Shown here in pieces: positions 36,975 through 48,424 of a DNA stretch of 64,000 nt. The DNA comes from Jacaranda mimosifolia (taxonomy: Eukaryota; Streptophyta; Magnoliopsida; Lamiales; Bignoniaceae). The translations under genes were made by a program, and so were the position numbers. Numbering within the stretch: the stretch's first letter is position 1; every line of letters begins with the position of its first letter. The stretch covers positions 7,689,001 to 7,753,000 of the forward strand of contig CM032123.1 in NCBI GenBank assembly GCA_018894105.1. Reading direction: 5' to 3'. Below the pieces are notes generated by a model, which saw nothing but the letters and a program-made list of their open reading frames with translations, searched no databases and was not told where the DNA came from.

Positions 36975-38635
36975 TTGGCTCGCGATAGGGAGAGGAGGCA
37001 GATCAAACCACAACAACAGTTTGCTTACTCAGATCTGGTAGCTTATGCTTTTAGTTCAGTTGAGGAGTTTGTAGGAGATAATCCAGTCTCATACAAAGAG
37101 ACAATTTTCAAGCCAGATTCTGATAAGTGGGTTGTAGCTATGAGTGAGATGGAGTCTCTACATAAGAATAGCACACGGGAGCTGGTTGATGTACCCAAAT
37201 GGCAGAAGATTGTAGGTTGCAAATGGATCTACAAGAAGAAGGAAGGGATTCCCGGTGTTGAAGATGCTAGATACAAGGCACGATTAGTTGCTAAGGGCTT
37301 TACTCAGAGAGATGGAGTTGACTTTCATGAAGTGTTCTCCCCAATTGCAAAACATACTTCAATTTGTCTTTCACTTGCCATGGTTGCTCTATTTGATATG
37401 GAGCTAGAGCAGATGGATGTGAAAACAGCATTTCTGCATGGTGAGTTGGAGGAACAAATCTACATGAGTCAACCAGAAGGATTTGTTGTTCCCATGAAGC
37501 AAAATCAAACATGTCTTTTGAAGAGGTCATTATATGGCTAGAAACAGACTCCCAGGCAGTGATATAAAAATTTTAATGCTTTTATTACTAAGATAGGATA
37601 TACAAAAAGCAAATTTGATTGTTGTTTATATTATAAAATTTGTAGTGATAGCCTTCTCGTATATTTGCTGTTGCACATTGATGATATGTTGATTGCCTCT
37701 AGAAACATATATGAGATCAACTAATTAAAAGCTCAGTTAAGTGAAGAATTATAGATGAAGGACTTGGACGGTGCAAAGAAGATATTTGGCATGGAGTCAT
37801 TCGGGACAGACACGCTGGAATGTTGTACTTGTCTCAACAACATTACATTGAGAAAGTACTTGAATGATTTGGGATGGATAAGTCCAAGCCAATTAGTAAG
37901 CTACTTGCAGCTCAATTTAGGCTCTCATCAGATCTATTACCGAGTACTGAGGAAGAGGTGGAGCATATGTTTAATGGGGCATATGCTACTGTAGCTGGTA
38001 GTTTCATGTGCGCCATAGTGTGTACTAGACTAGACATTTCACATGCAGTCAGTATTGTGAGTAGATATATACACAAGCCAGGAAAGACTCATTGGCAGGC
38101 TGTGAAATGGATCATGAGGTATCTGAGAGGCTCTGCAGACATATGTTTGAGGTATAGTCAATCGAATTCTATTACTAGAATTATTGGCTATGTGGATGCA
38201 GATTATGCTAGAGATTTGGATAGCAGAAGGTCCATGACAGGCTATGTGTTTTGTGTATCAAGTTGTATGGTGAGCTGGAAGGCAAATTTGCAGTTATCAG
38301 TTGCATTGTACACAACAGAAGCTAAGCACATGGCTTTAGCTGAAGGTGTCAAGGAAGGCATTTGGCTAAAGGTGCTGATCGATGATATGGGTATGACTTT
38401 TGAGATCATTAAGGTATTTTGTGACAGTCAAAGTGCCATACACTTGTCAAAGAATCAAGCGTTTCATGATAGAACAAAGCATGTAGACGCGAGGTATCAC
38501 TTTGTTCGGGATATGGTGTCTCGAGGTGTCATGTTGGTTAACAAGGTTGGAACTAAGGATAATTCGGCAGACATGTTGACTAAGGCTGTTCCACAAATCA
38601 AATTCGAGCATTGCTTGGATTTCGTTAATGTTTGA
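36975..38635 (+). pseudogene. Copia reverse transcriptase and RNase H
   Basis: The RT N-terminal frame (36975-37541) has RLVAKGFTQRDGVDFHEVFS and EQMDVKTAFLHGELEEQIYM; a TAG follows LLKRSLYG at 37540. The catalytic box reads LLHIDDMLIASRN (YVDD to HIDD) at about 37670-37705, in a different frame. RNase H (37874-38635, 253 codons) is one long frame, with YVDADYARDLDSRRSMTGYV, CDSQSAIHLSKN, and the end HCLDFVNV. It is the longest open frame of the window but is only the tail of pol. Confidence 0.85.
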
Positions 38636-38710
38636 AGACTCAGATAACAGGCCCTTTTCGGGGCAGGGACAAAGAAGAACGATGATGAATTTCAAGTCCA
38701 GGTGGAAAAT

Positions 38711-39571
38711 TGTTGATTTTACCTTGAAATTTGGGCTAAATTGACGAGAAACGGAAGAAATGAAGCGAAACGGAGCAAAGTGGTCAAAACAAACTCGAGA
38801 ACACACCTTGCGTGTTAGGGGCCCGACGCGGACTGGGGATGCAAATGAGCCGAGCTGAGCTTTAGCTATTTTTTCAAGCTCGAGCTTGAGCTCGAATCAA
38901 ATGAATCAAGCTCGAGCACTTGTTCGGGCTCGGCTCGATTCATTAGACTCGAACTTATAATCAAGCTATAGGCTTGAGTTCAACCTCGAAAAATTAAATT
39001 ATTTTATAAAAAGATTTAAATTTAGTATATTTTATTTTATTATATTTAAAATTAGCTATAAGCTTGAGCTCAAAAAGTTAAAATATTTTATCAAAAAAAT
39101 TAAAATTAGTACATTTATTATATATAAATTTTTTTAAATAAAAATTATAAGCTCATGAGCTTACGAACAAGAATTATTTGGCTCGAGCTCGAATACTTTT
39201 CGAGCTGGCTTGTCAGGCTCGCGAGCTAGCTCGATTCGTTTGCATCCCTAGCGTGGATGTGGGCAGAAAAGGCATCAAAACACACTTTGCGTGCCGCGGT
39301 GCAAAGTTTATGCCAGAATTGATGTTGGGCGCGTTGGGGTGCAAGTTTTGTGCACCCCAGCACGCGGCGTAGGTCCACAGGCCTTGGGCTTTGTTTTTGG
39401 ATATAAATTTAGCATTTTTTTCCTTTTGAAAAATTATCACGAACATAATATGAGGGTTTCTTTACTGCTTTTGAGTCAATTTCTCAAAACGGAGTTTAAA
39501 ACAAGGGTGTTAGGTGTTTTTGTGAGATTTATGGGATTCAAGTTTGTATAGATCCTCCTGGGTTTCAACCA
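38711..39571 (+). repeat. 3' LTR of plus-strand copia, with hAT insertion and 150-bp deletion
   Basis: Begins TGTTGATTTTACC after the purine tract and ends gggtttcaacc. A MITE (38833-39251) interrupts it. About 150 bp present in the 5' LTR (cttgcactttg... to ...ctgcaata) are missing between gtttgta and atcctcctgg. Confidence 0.75.
38833..39251. mobile_element. hAT-like MITE inside copia 3' LTR
   Basis: 419 bp with termini CTGGGGATGCAAATGAG and, reverse-complemented, CTAGGGATGCAAACGAA, followed by repeated gagctcgagc words. The flanks cgcgga and cgtgga look like an imperfect target duplication. The 5' LTR shows the uninterrupted version (ggcacgaacgtgggcag). Confidence 0.65.
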
Positions 39572-39897
39572 CTTGTTTAATTTAAATTAATACTGAATAT
39601 TAAATTGAAAAAATGATAGTGAGTGGATTCTTTATATTTGTGCTACTCACCTTGACCATCTTGGCTAAAAAGTTAATAATGTACTCCATTATTTTCGTGG
39701 CAGACTAATTAGCCAAAAAAAAAAAAAAATCATTTTGAAGACAAAACCTTGTTCTAAAACATCTTAAAAAGAAAGGAAAAATAATAAATTCAAAATAAAT
39801 AGAAGCAATGAATTAGCCTTTTGAGCTTACCATACCATTTCTTTGAGACAATCGGATTTTGCTAGATTTTGACAATACAAAGAGGATAAAATATAGA

Positions 39898-40471
39898 TCT
39901 CTAGTGCGCGAGAAAGAGCACAATACCTGGAAAACCCATAAGATTTTGCTGCATCAATTTTTCGACACAAGGGCTAGGGATTTGGAGGTAGTTCCTATGT
40001 TATCGCTTCTTTTTTCTTGGATTGGTGTGTGTCTGGAGTTAATTCAGATGTTATTAGTGTTTGGTTTTGGGAAGAGCAGGAGGAAGAGAATTATGTCGAA
40101 GTATTTTGGGAAGAAGAATGGAAGATTTGGGGAGTGTTTTTAAAAAGAGAAAAGAAGACACGAAGTGTTTTAAGGAAAATAGAGCAAAGGAGAACAAAAT
40201 GTTTATATGATGCTTTTCATCTTCTTATTTTCTTTCCTTTATTCATTATATCTCAAATATTTAAACAAAAAGGAGACACTTTTAAAAAAAACGTCTCTAT
40301 TAAAAGTGTTAATAAGACATTTATTGAAAAGTGCCATATATAAAAGGTGTATAATTAGAGAATTGAGACAATTTATATATTTAAGTGTATATAAAGTGTC
40401 TCAACAAGAAGGTTATTGAGACATTTTTGTGAAAGTGTCATAAAATGTGTCTTAGAAAGTCCTTTGTCGAA
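39898..40471. mobile_element. CACTA-like insertion in SCPL-B 3' flank
   Basis: Absent from SCPL-A, which reads atagatatctgagtgtacc continuously near 6555. The right half is packed with gtgtct/gagacat/agtgtcat words like CACTA subterminal repeats, and the right end is cgaatagt-acagtg. No matching left end (CACTA) is visible, so the element is truncated or of another class. The internal open frame 39859-40143 is unrecognised. Confidence 0.4.
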
Positions 40472-40624
40472 TAGTACAGTGTACCTTCTACACCAATTAT
40501 ATTGGATTAATCCTTGCGTAGTTTCTTCCAAGTTGCAATTATAAAATGAACACGAAAATAATTTTCTCCTTATTCTAGATAGTACTTAAGTAGTGAGTTT
40601 GAAAGTGGCATATATTAGTTCAAT

Positions 40625-40630
40625 TTTATT
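40625..40630 (-). terminator. Candidate polyadenylation signal of SCPL-B
   Basis: AATAAA on the minus strand about 100 nt past the stop codon. Motif only; no transcript evidence. Confidence 0.3.
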
Positions 40631-40730
40631 TTAACTCATGATAACTGACATCCATAAATATCCAAATTTCAACTTATTTTTCAAGTCTAATTATTGAAAA
40701 TACATATATATATATATATTCATGTTCTCA

Positions 40731-43700
40731 TCATAGAGGCTGATATGAGATCCATCTTTTGAACATGGCTGCACATTCCATTGGCCTATACTCTGGAGCA
40801 GTATGGCCTCCTCCTTTTACAGTTGCGAATGTCATGTTGTTGGCATAAGACCTAGTAAACCTGCATACCCCAAAAACAATAATATAGATTTTCTCAAATC
40901 TTCACAAAAATAACAAACAAGAAACGTTGCTTGATTTGGAACCTACCCTGCGACTTGTCCTTCAAAAATCCATTGTCTCCATTCATCTACAACAGGATAG
41001 TTCAGATAATTTATCCATGCTAGAGATGAAAGATAAGGGATTATGATGTCATGATCACCACTATATACACAAGAAGACAAAAGCGTCAGTTACATAAAAG
41101 TAATGCTATGTTTAAATGAGCATATGTATTTGCTTTACCTATATATAAGAGACCTGTAGCCTTTAGTGCTGAGATTAGCGTGATACGGCCTAGTATCCCT
41201 AACTGTAGTAGTGTAAGGCAAACTAAAGTTGCACCTAGTCCATTTTCTTATACTCCCCTGCATTATACATAGTAATTATCTTAATATTCTCATGATACAT
41301 TGGCAATGTATTCGACTTTTTTCTCCTATATTTTATTAAAAATGTACCTTTTGAATATGGAGGACTTCTTGGACACTCGGAACATTAGCCCAAATTTCAA
41401 TAAGCATTTTGTTTTCTTCCTAAGAAAACAATCGCAGATAAGAGTGACAACAGTGAAATACACTATTTTTTGTCAAATTTGACTACCAGTCGATTTATTG
41501 AGTTGCATAGAGAAAAGAAAAAAAATTTCAAAACTCAAATAATGGAAGTATAAGGTTAAAAATACTTTTCCTCAAAATTTGCAGCTTTTACAAATATCTA
41601 ATTGAGTTATTGGAGCCTTACTCGGCACTTTGGTGTCGGAGGTTGCTTGTCGTCATAGAGCTCTAGGTGTTTCTCTTCAAGAGATCTTCTAACTCCAGAA
41701 TAAGGATCACATGTAGGTTCTAAAATTTGTGCTTGCTTCAAATTATCAACTAACTAAACACAATCAAAATCCAATTACAAAGAGATTTAATGGATAATTT
41801 GCAAAAAAAATAAATATATATATATATATAGTGCATATCTTGCCTGATGGAAAGTTCGAACATTTTGATAACATAGTGAATTATTGGGAGCTACGTCTGT
41901 GTACTTCCCTCTACAATTTCTCTTCAACGACTATGAACAAAAGGCACAATAAAAAATTAAAACTTCGGCATAGTAGTTCTCGATGACCAAATAATTTCAT
42001 TTAATTAAATTTAACCTTGTAGAGTTCATCTGAGACAAGTCCCATTCCATGAGCAAATGGTATTTTATAGTTATCCTCATCTGGAAATGTTGCTGCATTG
42101 CCAAGCAAGTATCCCTCGAACCAAATAATTCAAAATCTCATTATAGATTCCCTAATCGATCTATCAAGTTTTGTGCTTAAATTTATAATGAGGCAGGTTA
42201 CAGACCTTAAGGTTAATTCGTGGCTTGCTTCCCATCTCATTCCCTACATTGCAGCAAAAATTTAAAATATGGAGAAATGATAAAAAGAATAATAATGTAA
42301 TGAAATGGTGGTTGTTATTTTCTATTAACTACAACAAGGAGGTATGTAATGATAGGACTAACTAATTTAAGCTCTCACCATTTGATATTATTTGTGTAAT
42401 AGCTGGTATTACTAGGCCTGTATATGACTCCCCACCAATGTAAAATGGGCTCGAAATAAATTCGGGATGATTAGCCAGCCACTGCAAATATATTTCAGAA
42501 TACGCGTTTAAAAATGCGCGGAAAGGAGCAAGTTTAAAAGTGTATATCGTTTTCACTTTCTTCCATTTATATATTAACAATACTCGACAGCATAGGCACA
42601 AAAAGAAATCTTATTCTAGTTGTTTCTATCATGAATTACGGGCTATGTAAATTAGATGATATTGTTCAAATTGCATGGTCCATCATATTCATTCGTAAAA
42701 AGAACGGAATTCTTGATGACAAATGAAGTGGAATACCTTTTGAAGAAATTGATAGGTTTGTTCACATGTTTGTATATCTGTGGAATGACAGGCCTCTGGA
42801 GTCTTGGCATAAGAAAATCCAGTTCCCACCGGCGAATCCAGAAGTAAGATATTTGCTACCTATCAATAATTACCATTCTAATTTAGTTATTCAATTTGTT
42901 GGTACAGAAAGAATAAGAAAAAAAAAAAAAAAAAAGAAGTAAAAATGGAATAAATCTTACAAGACAAAGGAAACATAAATCATTTTTATTATATTTCCTG
43001 AATTTGGTTTCAGAAACTATTTCAAAAAAAAATCATCCTCCGTATCTTTTTTAAAAATGTCCCAACCTATTTTTCAACCTACATTTCCAAACTCTTTATA
43101 TGTTTTCTTTTTTTTGGATTAAATTCATTTTGCCACCTTGTACTATAGGGGTAGTGTTATATATCCCCTTCTACTATCAAAACCTTCAATACCCCCCCGA
43201 ACTCCTCACATTGTTAGTGAAATAATTGACAATGTTAAAACTCCACAGCAAACTACTAATTTAACCTCAGAAAATAAGTAAATAATCCAAAAATCTAGGA
43301 CACATGGCATTTTCTTTCTATTTAGATAAATTTTACTCTTGGCATAAATAATGCTCTAGAGGAAAAAAGCAAGACTAAAAACAAGTGCAATCTGTAGCTT
43401 CTCTTCTCAATCACAAGCAAAAATATCATTCCAAAATTCCCAAAAAAAATCCAACAAAAATTTAATGTTGAATACTGAAAAAGATATTGCATATCTATAT
43501 GAGCAACAAACAAATCAATTTTTGAAGAGTTGTCTGACGTTAATTGGTCAATATATTCTAAACCTTAAAACTCTAGAATTTGGGATTTTTTTTTTCTTTT
43601 AATTTGCTTATTTAATTAGGTTTTCAGAACTAATGATAGATTATAAGTGAAATAGAGCATAAACCAACATATTATCATAGATTTTTCAGATTTCTAGAAT

Positions 43701-46700
43701 AAATGCAGATTTTTAAAAATTTTTAGATTAAAACTTACGAAGTAGAAGTTTATACAATACACCCATGTGTTTCTTTTCCCAACAACTAGCCTCATAAATA
43801 GTTAAAATCTATAAATAAATAATTAAAAATTTATAAATTTATAAATAGTATAATCATAAACAGTAAAAAAAATTATAAATAAAAAATTACTCACATCCTA
43901 ATCATAATAGCCAATAAATTTTCTTCCCAAATTATTTAGAGTTCACGAAGTATGTATAGTTGTGGGTTTACCACAATCACACCATGGTTCCTAGGACTAG
44001 ATGGATAAGTGCTTGAACATCGACAAATATCTTTGAAGATTTTATATTGGAATTGGAAAAATTGCTTGACATTGTTGTGAATTTTGGCTAATGAGGTGAA
44101 CATATGCGTAAAATTGAGAATTTTTTAACAATAGAATGGATGAATTTGTTTTTTTTTTTTTTTTTAAGAAAATCTGATGCTCATGCAGCAAGAATGGTGT
44201 TGCGTTGTATAAATCTCGTAAGGCCAATTTGGGAATAAATATTTGCAACGGTCATAAGGCCAAGAAAGAATCCAATTCTTTTGTTAATTATAACTAACAG
44301 TGTGAGGGTTTAGGGGGGTGTTTGAAGATTTTAATAGTAGAAGCTAAGGAGGTATTTGACACCACCCTCATAATACAAAGGGACAAAATGAATTTAACCC
44401 CTTTTTTTTTAAAAGAATCTACAATTCATTTTGAAAAAATAAGCACGCTCTGGTAATTAATAGTCATCAAACAATCTCTATTTTTACCTCTTCTAGATAC
44501 AAATTAAACCTACCATATATTCTTAAACATACCGACTCACTAATTCAAACACACACATTTTTTGGAATATATGAACTGTTTTTCAAAATTATTTCCACCT
44601 AAAAAAGACAACAGTGACTCCAAATATAGATAGGTATTCACCTCTGTGAATGAATAAGGATTTAAGGTCAACGTTGGCAAACCCCTATCATAAACCCCGG
44701 TAAACATTAGTGGTCCTGCGAGGTTCACACATTAATCAACAACTACTGTATAAAGAACAAATACAAAAATTGAGACAATTCAAGTAAGCGCCTATAAATT
44801 TATTTGGATACAAAGTTTGAATATTTATAAGATTATTCCTTTGAATTAAATGGGCCAAGCAGTAAAAATATATATTAACAGCTCATGCGGTGTATGATCT
44901 CGTAGCGATTCTAGATGACGCAGCCATCGGTGAATCGTCCCATTTGGTCCTATTTTATAATTGATTGGCAACAGGACCCGAATTCAAGCAACATATTTTA
45001 TTCTTCAATGGATCAAAAATTTAGACGCTTCTTATAAGAATTCAAGCAAGCTGGTAAGGTTGTTTCTTCTGTTGATGGCTCCGGAAGCCATAGTATAAGA
45101 GCAGAATGTAGGCCACATATTAAGTTGATAGCTTATTTATCATTTTATTTTTTATTTTTAAAAAAAAATTGTTTGAGTTGTTTATATTTAGATATGCAAA
45201 TAGATAGTACGAAAATTGAAGTATGATTTTTCAAAATGTTATGAGATATAGAATATTTCAAAAAATATGGGTAGAAAGAAAACAGGATCGTAAATAATTA
45301 CTGTCTTCTCATTTTTCTCCTTTGGAGAAATAGTAACTTTGGAAATGACATTGTTAATGTTGCTGTGCCACTCATATATAATGTCATTCCACACTCTAAA
45401 TACTTAAGTGGTGGTTTCTATATATGGTTTTAGAAAAATCATTAGCTTCCGTCAACAAAATTGATGACCTTATATGAAATTTTAAAAATGCCCTTGGGTT
45501 ACTATTTAACTAATTTGTTGAAACAAAAATACCCTTAAATATATTTATAATACTACTGAACTTTTTATGGTTTATTTGATACATCTTTTATAAGTATTGC
45601 AATTGGCAATTTGAGAATTTTTTTAATAATTTTAAATTATATATTCTATAATTTTAAAACAATAAATATATCTAGAATAATTTAATTAAATTTAGTTTAT
45701 TTTATTTATTAATTAAGATAAAAATTAAAAATTAAAAACAAAATCTTAACTTGTCATCTAACTATATAAGTTTAAGTTATATACTCAACAATATTAAAAC
45801 AAGTATGTTTAAAATAATTTAATTAAATTTGTTCAATAATTCAAAAATAAAATAAGTAAAAGTTAAAAAAATAAAAATCTAAATCTATCATTTTAGAGAA
45901 CATAATTTTAACAATTTTAAATTATATACTTACTATTATTAAAATAACAAACATATTCAAAAATAATTTTCACTAAATTTATTTATTAGATAAAAAATAA
46001 ATAAATAACTAAAAAAAACAAAAAAGACAAATGGCTAGGCCAGCGGCTAGTGGCGGCGGCTAGAATTAATTGAACATGTGGGCGGCTACCGGCCGCTGGT
46101 CACGATCCGCCGCCTGGCCTTGGTGGCTAGGTCTGGGTGCATGGGGAGAGGGGTTATACAGATACACATACGTATGCATGCATGCATTTCTATTTATATA
46201 TGTATGTATTTATGTATGATACATTTATATTTGTATAAGTTAATGTACATAAATATATCAATATTTGTTAATCTTTGTAATAGGACTGTTATGTCATTTC
46301 AATTTATGCTTTTCTTCTTCTTCTTTTTTTTTTTTTTTAATACCCTAAGTTAAGGTTAATTTGGAGCTTTCACATTTTCCATCTACTTTAATTGTTAATC
46401 ATTTGACTTAGGAGAATATATAATTTAAAGATACTTATGGATTTTTTTATTTAAAATAGGCCGAAGCTAAGTCATTAACCTTTAAAAAGTGTGATCATAA
46501 TCAGAGAAGAAAATTATATCTTCAAACAGTCCAAAGGCTTTGTTGTTCTCCGGAACATTTCTAACCGAGAGAATTAACCTCAATCTCCCGACACTTTCCC
46601 AAAGGCCACTTCAAAAATCCATACTTTCCTCTCCTCAAATTTTCCCTAAAAAATTAATCACTGCATACATACATACATATATATATATATATATTTATAT

Positions 46701-47424
46701 CTTGCACTGGTTATAACCATGCATACAAAATAAATTAATATAAAAACATATTTTTACTTAGCTAAGCCAATGAAAATCTAATCAATTTAATGTTAGAAAG
46801 TGTCTTCTTCCAAAATAAAATTAAATGCATCATTTTCTCATAAAAATAATTTTTAATCATCTAAAATAAATTCAAACATCGATCGCATTTACCAATACAC
46901 ATTCTTTATATTAAGATTTCCAAGGATATTTGTTTCAAAAGACCCAAAGCAATACCAAATATATAAAGCCAAAAATTATAAAACATACTGTCAAAGCATA
47001 TGGTTTACCTATTTCATATAATAACCCAGCTAGAACAGAGCAGCCAGGGCCTCCTGACACCCAAAGAATAAGAGGATCTTTCTCAGGATTAGGCCCAGAT
47101 GATTTCACAAAGTAATAAAACAGCTGCACATTTTCTCCTTTGTCGACTCCAATATACCTAATATCAATTAATAGCGGAAGAAGATTCAAATTAATTATCC
47201 AACACACCAATCAATTGATAAGGCGCGCAATATATGATGTGTGATAAAGTAAATTAAACACAATATTTACGTACGTACCCGGTTTCAAGTTCAAAGGGAA
47301 GTGGGCCTTGGAATCCTGGAAGATACTTGACCAGTGAACCACCATATGAACCTCGCACAATAAGAAGAAAAAGAAAAATAGAAAGTGAGATAATAACCAA
47401 GAAAGAGTATTGTTTGTATGCCAT
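40731..47424 (-). CDS. SCPL-B: intact serine carboxypeptidase-like protein, 13 exons, 461 aa
   Basis: Exons: 47424-47279, 47157-47009, 44715-44642, 42859-42737, 42481-42379, 42243-42206, 42114-42016, 41930-41844, 41753-41622, 41419-41348, 41257-41139, 41060-40947, 40860-40731. They join to 1386 nt without a stop until TGA. Signal peptide: residues 1-28 ([18 protein letters not shown] core), so secretory or vacuolar. Order: ETGYIGVD, oxyanion segment WVSGGPGCS (81-89), [10 protein letters not shown], nucleophile Ser183 in [20 protein letters not shown], catalytic Asp383 in SGDHD, His438 in GGGHTAPEY. Peptidases of the S10 family usually read WLNGGPGCS; Ser in place of Asn fits the plant acyltransferase-type SCPL group (glucose-ester acyl donors), which is an inference. 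Intron 8 has a GC donor (CAG|GCAAGA); all others are GT-AG. The ATG chosen is the one preceding the signal peptide. Intron 3 carries a MULE; intron 2 is the longest. Confidence 0.88.
43116..44400. mobile_element. MULE with long inverted repeats in SCPL-B intron 3
   Basis: 1285 bp between 9-bp flanks CTTTTTTTT (43107-43115 and 44401-44409). Termini GGATTAAATTCATTTTGCC and, reverse-complemented, GGGTTAAATTCATTTTGTCC; the inverted similarity runs on for about 110 bp (ccttctactatcaaaa..., acccccc..., ctcacattgttagt). SCPL-A keeps the empty site near 15535-15560. The interior is AT-rich and non-coding. Confidence 0.85.
44716..47008. other. SCPL-B intron 2, repeat-poor AT-rich DNA
   Basis: The first 500 bp align with SCPL-A (16592-17063). 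The rest is AT-rich, with a GC-rich islet at 46030-46150 (ggcggctaccggccgctgg), short (atgc)n words at 46160-46215 and a poly-T near 46325. No gene seen. Confidence 0.55.
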
Positions 47425-47675
47425 TGTTGAAGGTAGCTGATCATGCACATACGTCAACGGTTATGTGCTTCGCTTCAATTCATAATATATATATGTATAT
47501 ATGTGTGTGTGTGTGCGCGCGCGTGCGCGTGCGTGTGCGTGTGCGTGGATATAGCATTCTTCTTTTGTCTTTTTCTTATAACTAGCAATATAATAACATT
47601 GCGCTGTCTTGCTACACTTGATGTCAATGGATAAAAATTATATATATATATATATATATATGAAATACGGTGATG
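47425..47675 (-). promoter_or_regulatory. Proximal 5' region of SCPL-B
   Basis: Only about 250 bp separate the ATG from the hAT element at 47676. TATA-like words (tatatatat on the minus strand) lie at 47484-47506, about 60-80 bp above the ATG, and overlap one end of an alternating purine-pyrimidine tract. The transcription start is not known. Confidence 0.35.
47485..47547. repeat. 63-nt perfect alternating purine-pyrimidine tract
   Basis: (AT)n, then (GT)n, then mixed GC/GT dinucleotides without a single break from 47485 to 47547, ending 61 bp above the SCPL-B ATG. Such tracts, especially with GC steps, favour left-handed Z-DNA and are length-unstable. Seen directly; the structural effect is inference. 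Confidence 0.85.
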
Positions 47676-48416
47676 TAGGGGTCTTAACGGGTCGGGTTGG
47701 TTCGAGTTTGAGGAAAAAATAAATTCAAACCGATTATTTTTAATTGGTTTGGATTGGTTCAAATTTTATAATTTTTAATTCTTGAACCCAAACCAAACCA
47801 ACCCAATCCAGAGTGAGTTGGTTTGGTTCGAGTAATCGGGTTCAATGAAAAAAAAGAAAGAAAGAAAGAAAGAAGAAGAAGAAAAAACAAAGAAAAAGAA
47901 AAAAGCACCCGTTGTAATTTCTTTAGTTCTTTAACTAGAAAAAAATTGGCAAGCTATAACTGTATTTAAGTTAAAATTGAATAGATGACCTACATAAACA
48001 ATAGTAGCATGGTATAACCCTATCAAAACAATCAAATTATTCATCAAAACTCAAAAGCATACAACATTGCACCGAAGTACCACAAGTCATATATAAATTA
48101 TCTCCTTTTTTACCACAAACCATAATTGATAATATAAAATTCCAAATTCAAATAAAAGTTGAACATCAAATATAAATATAAAGAACAAAAGTCATATTTT
48201 TTCAAAAAATAAATTATTATTTGTTTGAATTAAATAATCGGGTCGGGTTGGGTAAGGTAATTGAATATGAATTTCAAAAATCAAACCAAATGTAATTGAG
48301 TTTGATCAAATTTTATCCAATCAAACCTGATTACCCGATCCAAACTTAACCAATTAGATTGATTCAATTTGAATCATCGAGTTTATTGGAACGGATTTAT
48401 CCGATCAACACCCCTA
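47676..48416. mobile_element. hAT-type element in SCPL-B upstream region
   Basis: 741 bp with 8-bp flanks CGGTGATG (47668-47675) and TGGTGATG (48417-48424). Termini TAGGGGTCTTAACGGGT and, reverse-complemented, TAGGGGTGTTGATCGG. The interior has repeated cgggt(c)gggttggtt and ccaaaccaacccaa words and a GA-rich run. It splits the promoter flank shared with SCPL-A (29995-30165 aligns with 48440-48605). Confidence 0.85.
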
Positions 48417-48424
48417 TGGTGATG

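Larger units (their letters stand above)
34046..39571 (+). mobile_element. Ty1/copia retrotransposon (Tork/Tnt1-like), plus strand
   Basis: Inserted in the 3' flank of SCPL-B; SCPL-A keeps the empty site at about 6242 (tttctacttgttta). Order: 5' LTR 34046-34710, primer site ttggtatcgaagc at 34713-34725 (tRNA-Met type), gag 34739-35430, protease 35558-35760, integrase to 36820, RT 36975-37750, RNase H 37874-38635, purine tract ggtggaaaat, 3' LTR 38711-39571 split by a hAT MITE. Target duplication bases are eroded (ctag versus ccac). It is the best preserved copia here, yet gag, integrase and RT all carry stops or frameshifts. Confidence 0.88.

Noticed and set aside
37874..38635. Longest open frame of the window (253 codons), possible host gene
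   Set aside because: It is the RNase H end of copia pol, ending in the usual HCLDFVNV-type tail just before the purine tract and 3' LTR.
34041..39576. A clean 5-bp target duplication for the plus-strand copia
   Set aside because: The flanks ctag and ccac around the ends do not match well enough; only the empty site in SCPL-A supports the borders.
39859..40143. Open frame at the edge of the CACTA-like insertion, possible captured gene
   Set aside because: It starts in paralogous flank and runs into the insertion; no recognisable domain.
46930..47115. Plus-strand open frame over SCPL-B exon 2
   Set aside because: Shadow of the real minus-strand exon, which carries the conserved GGPGCS segment.
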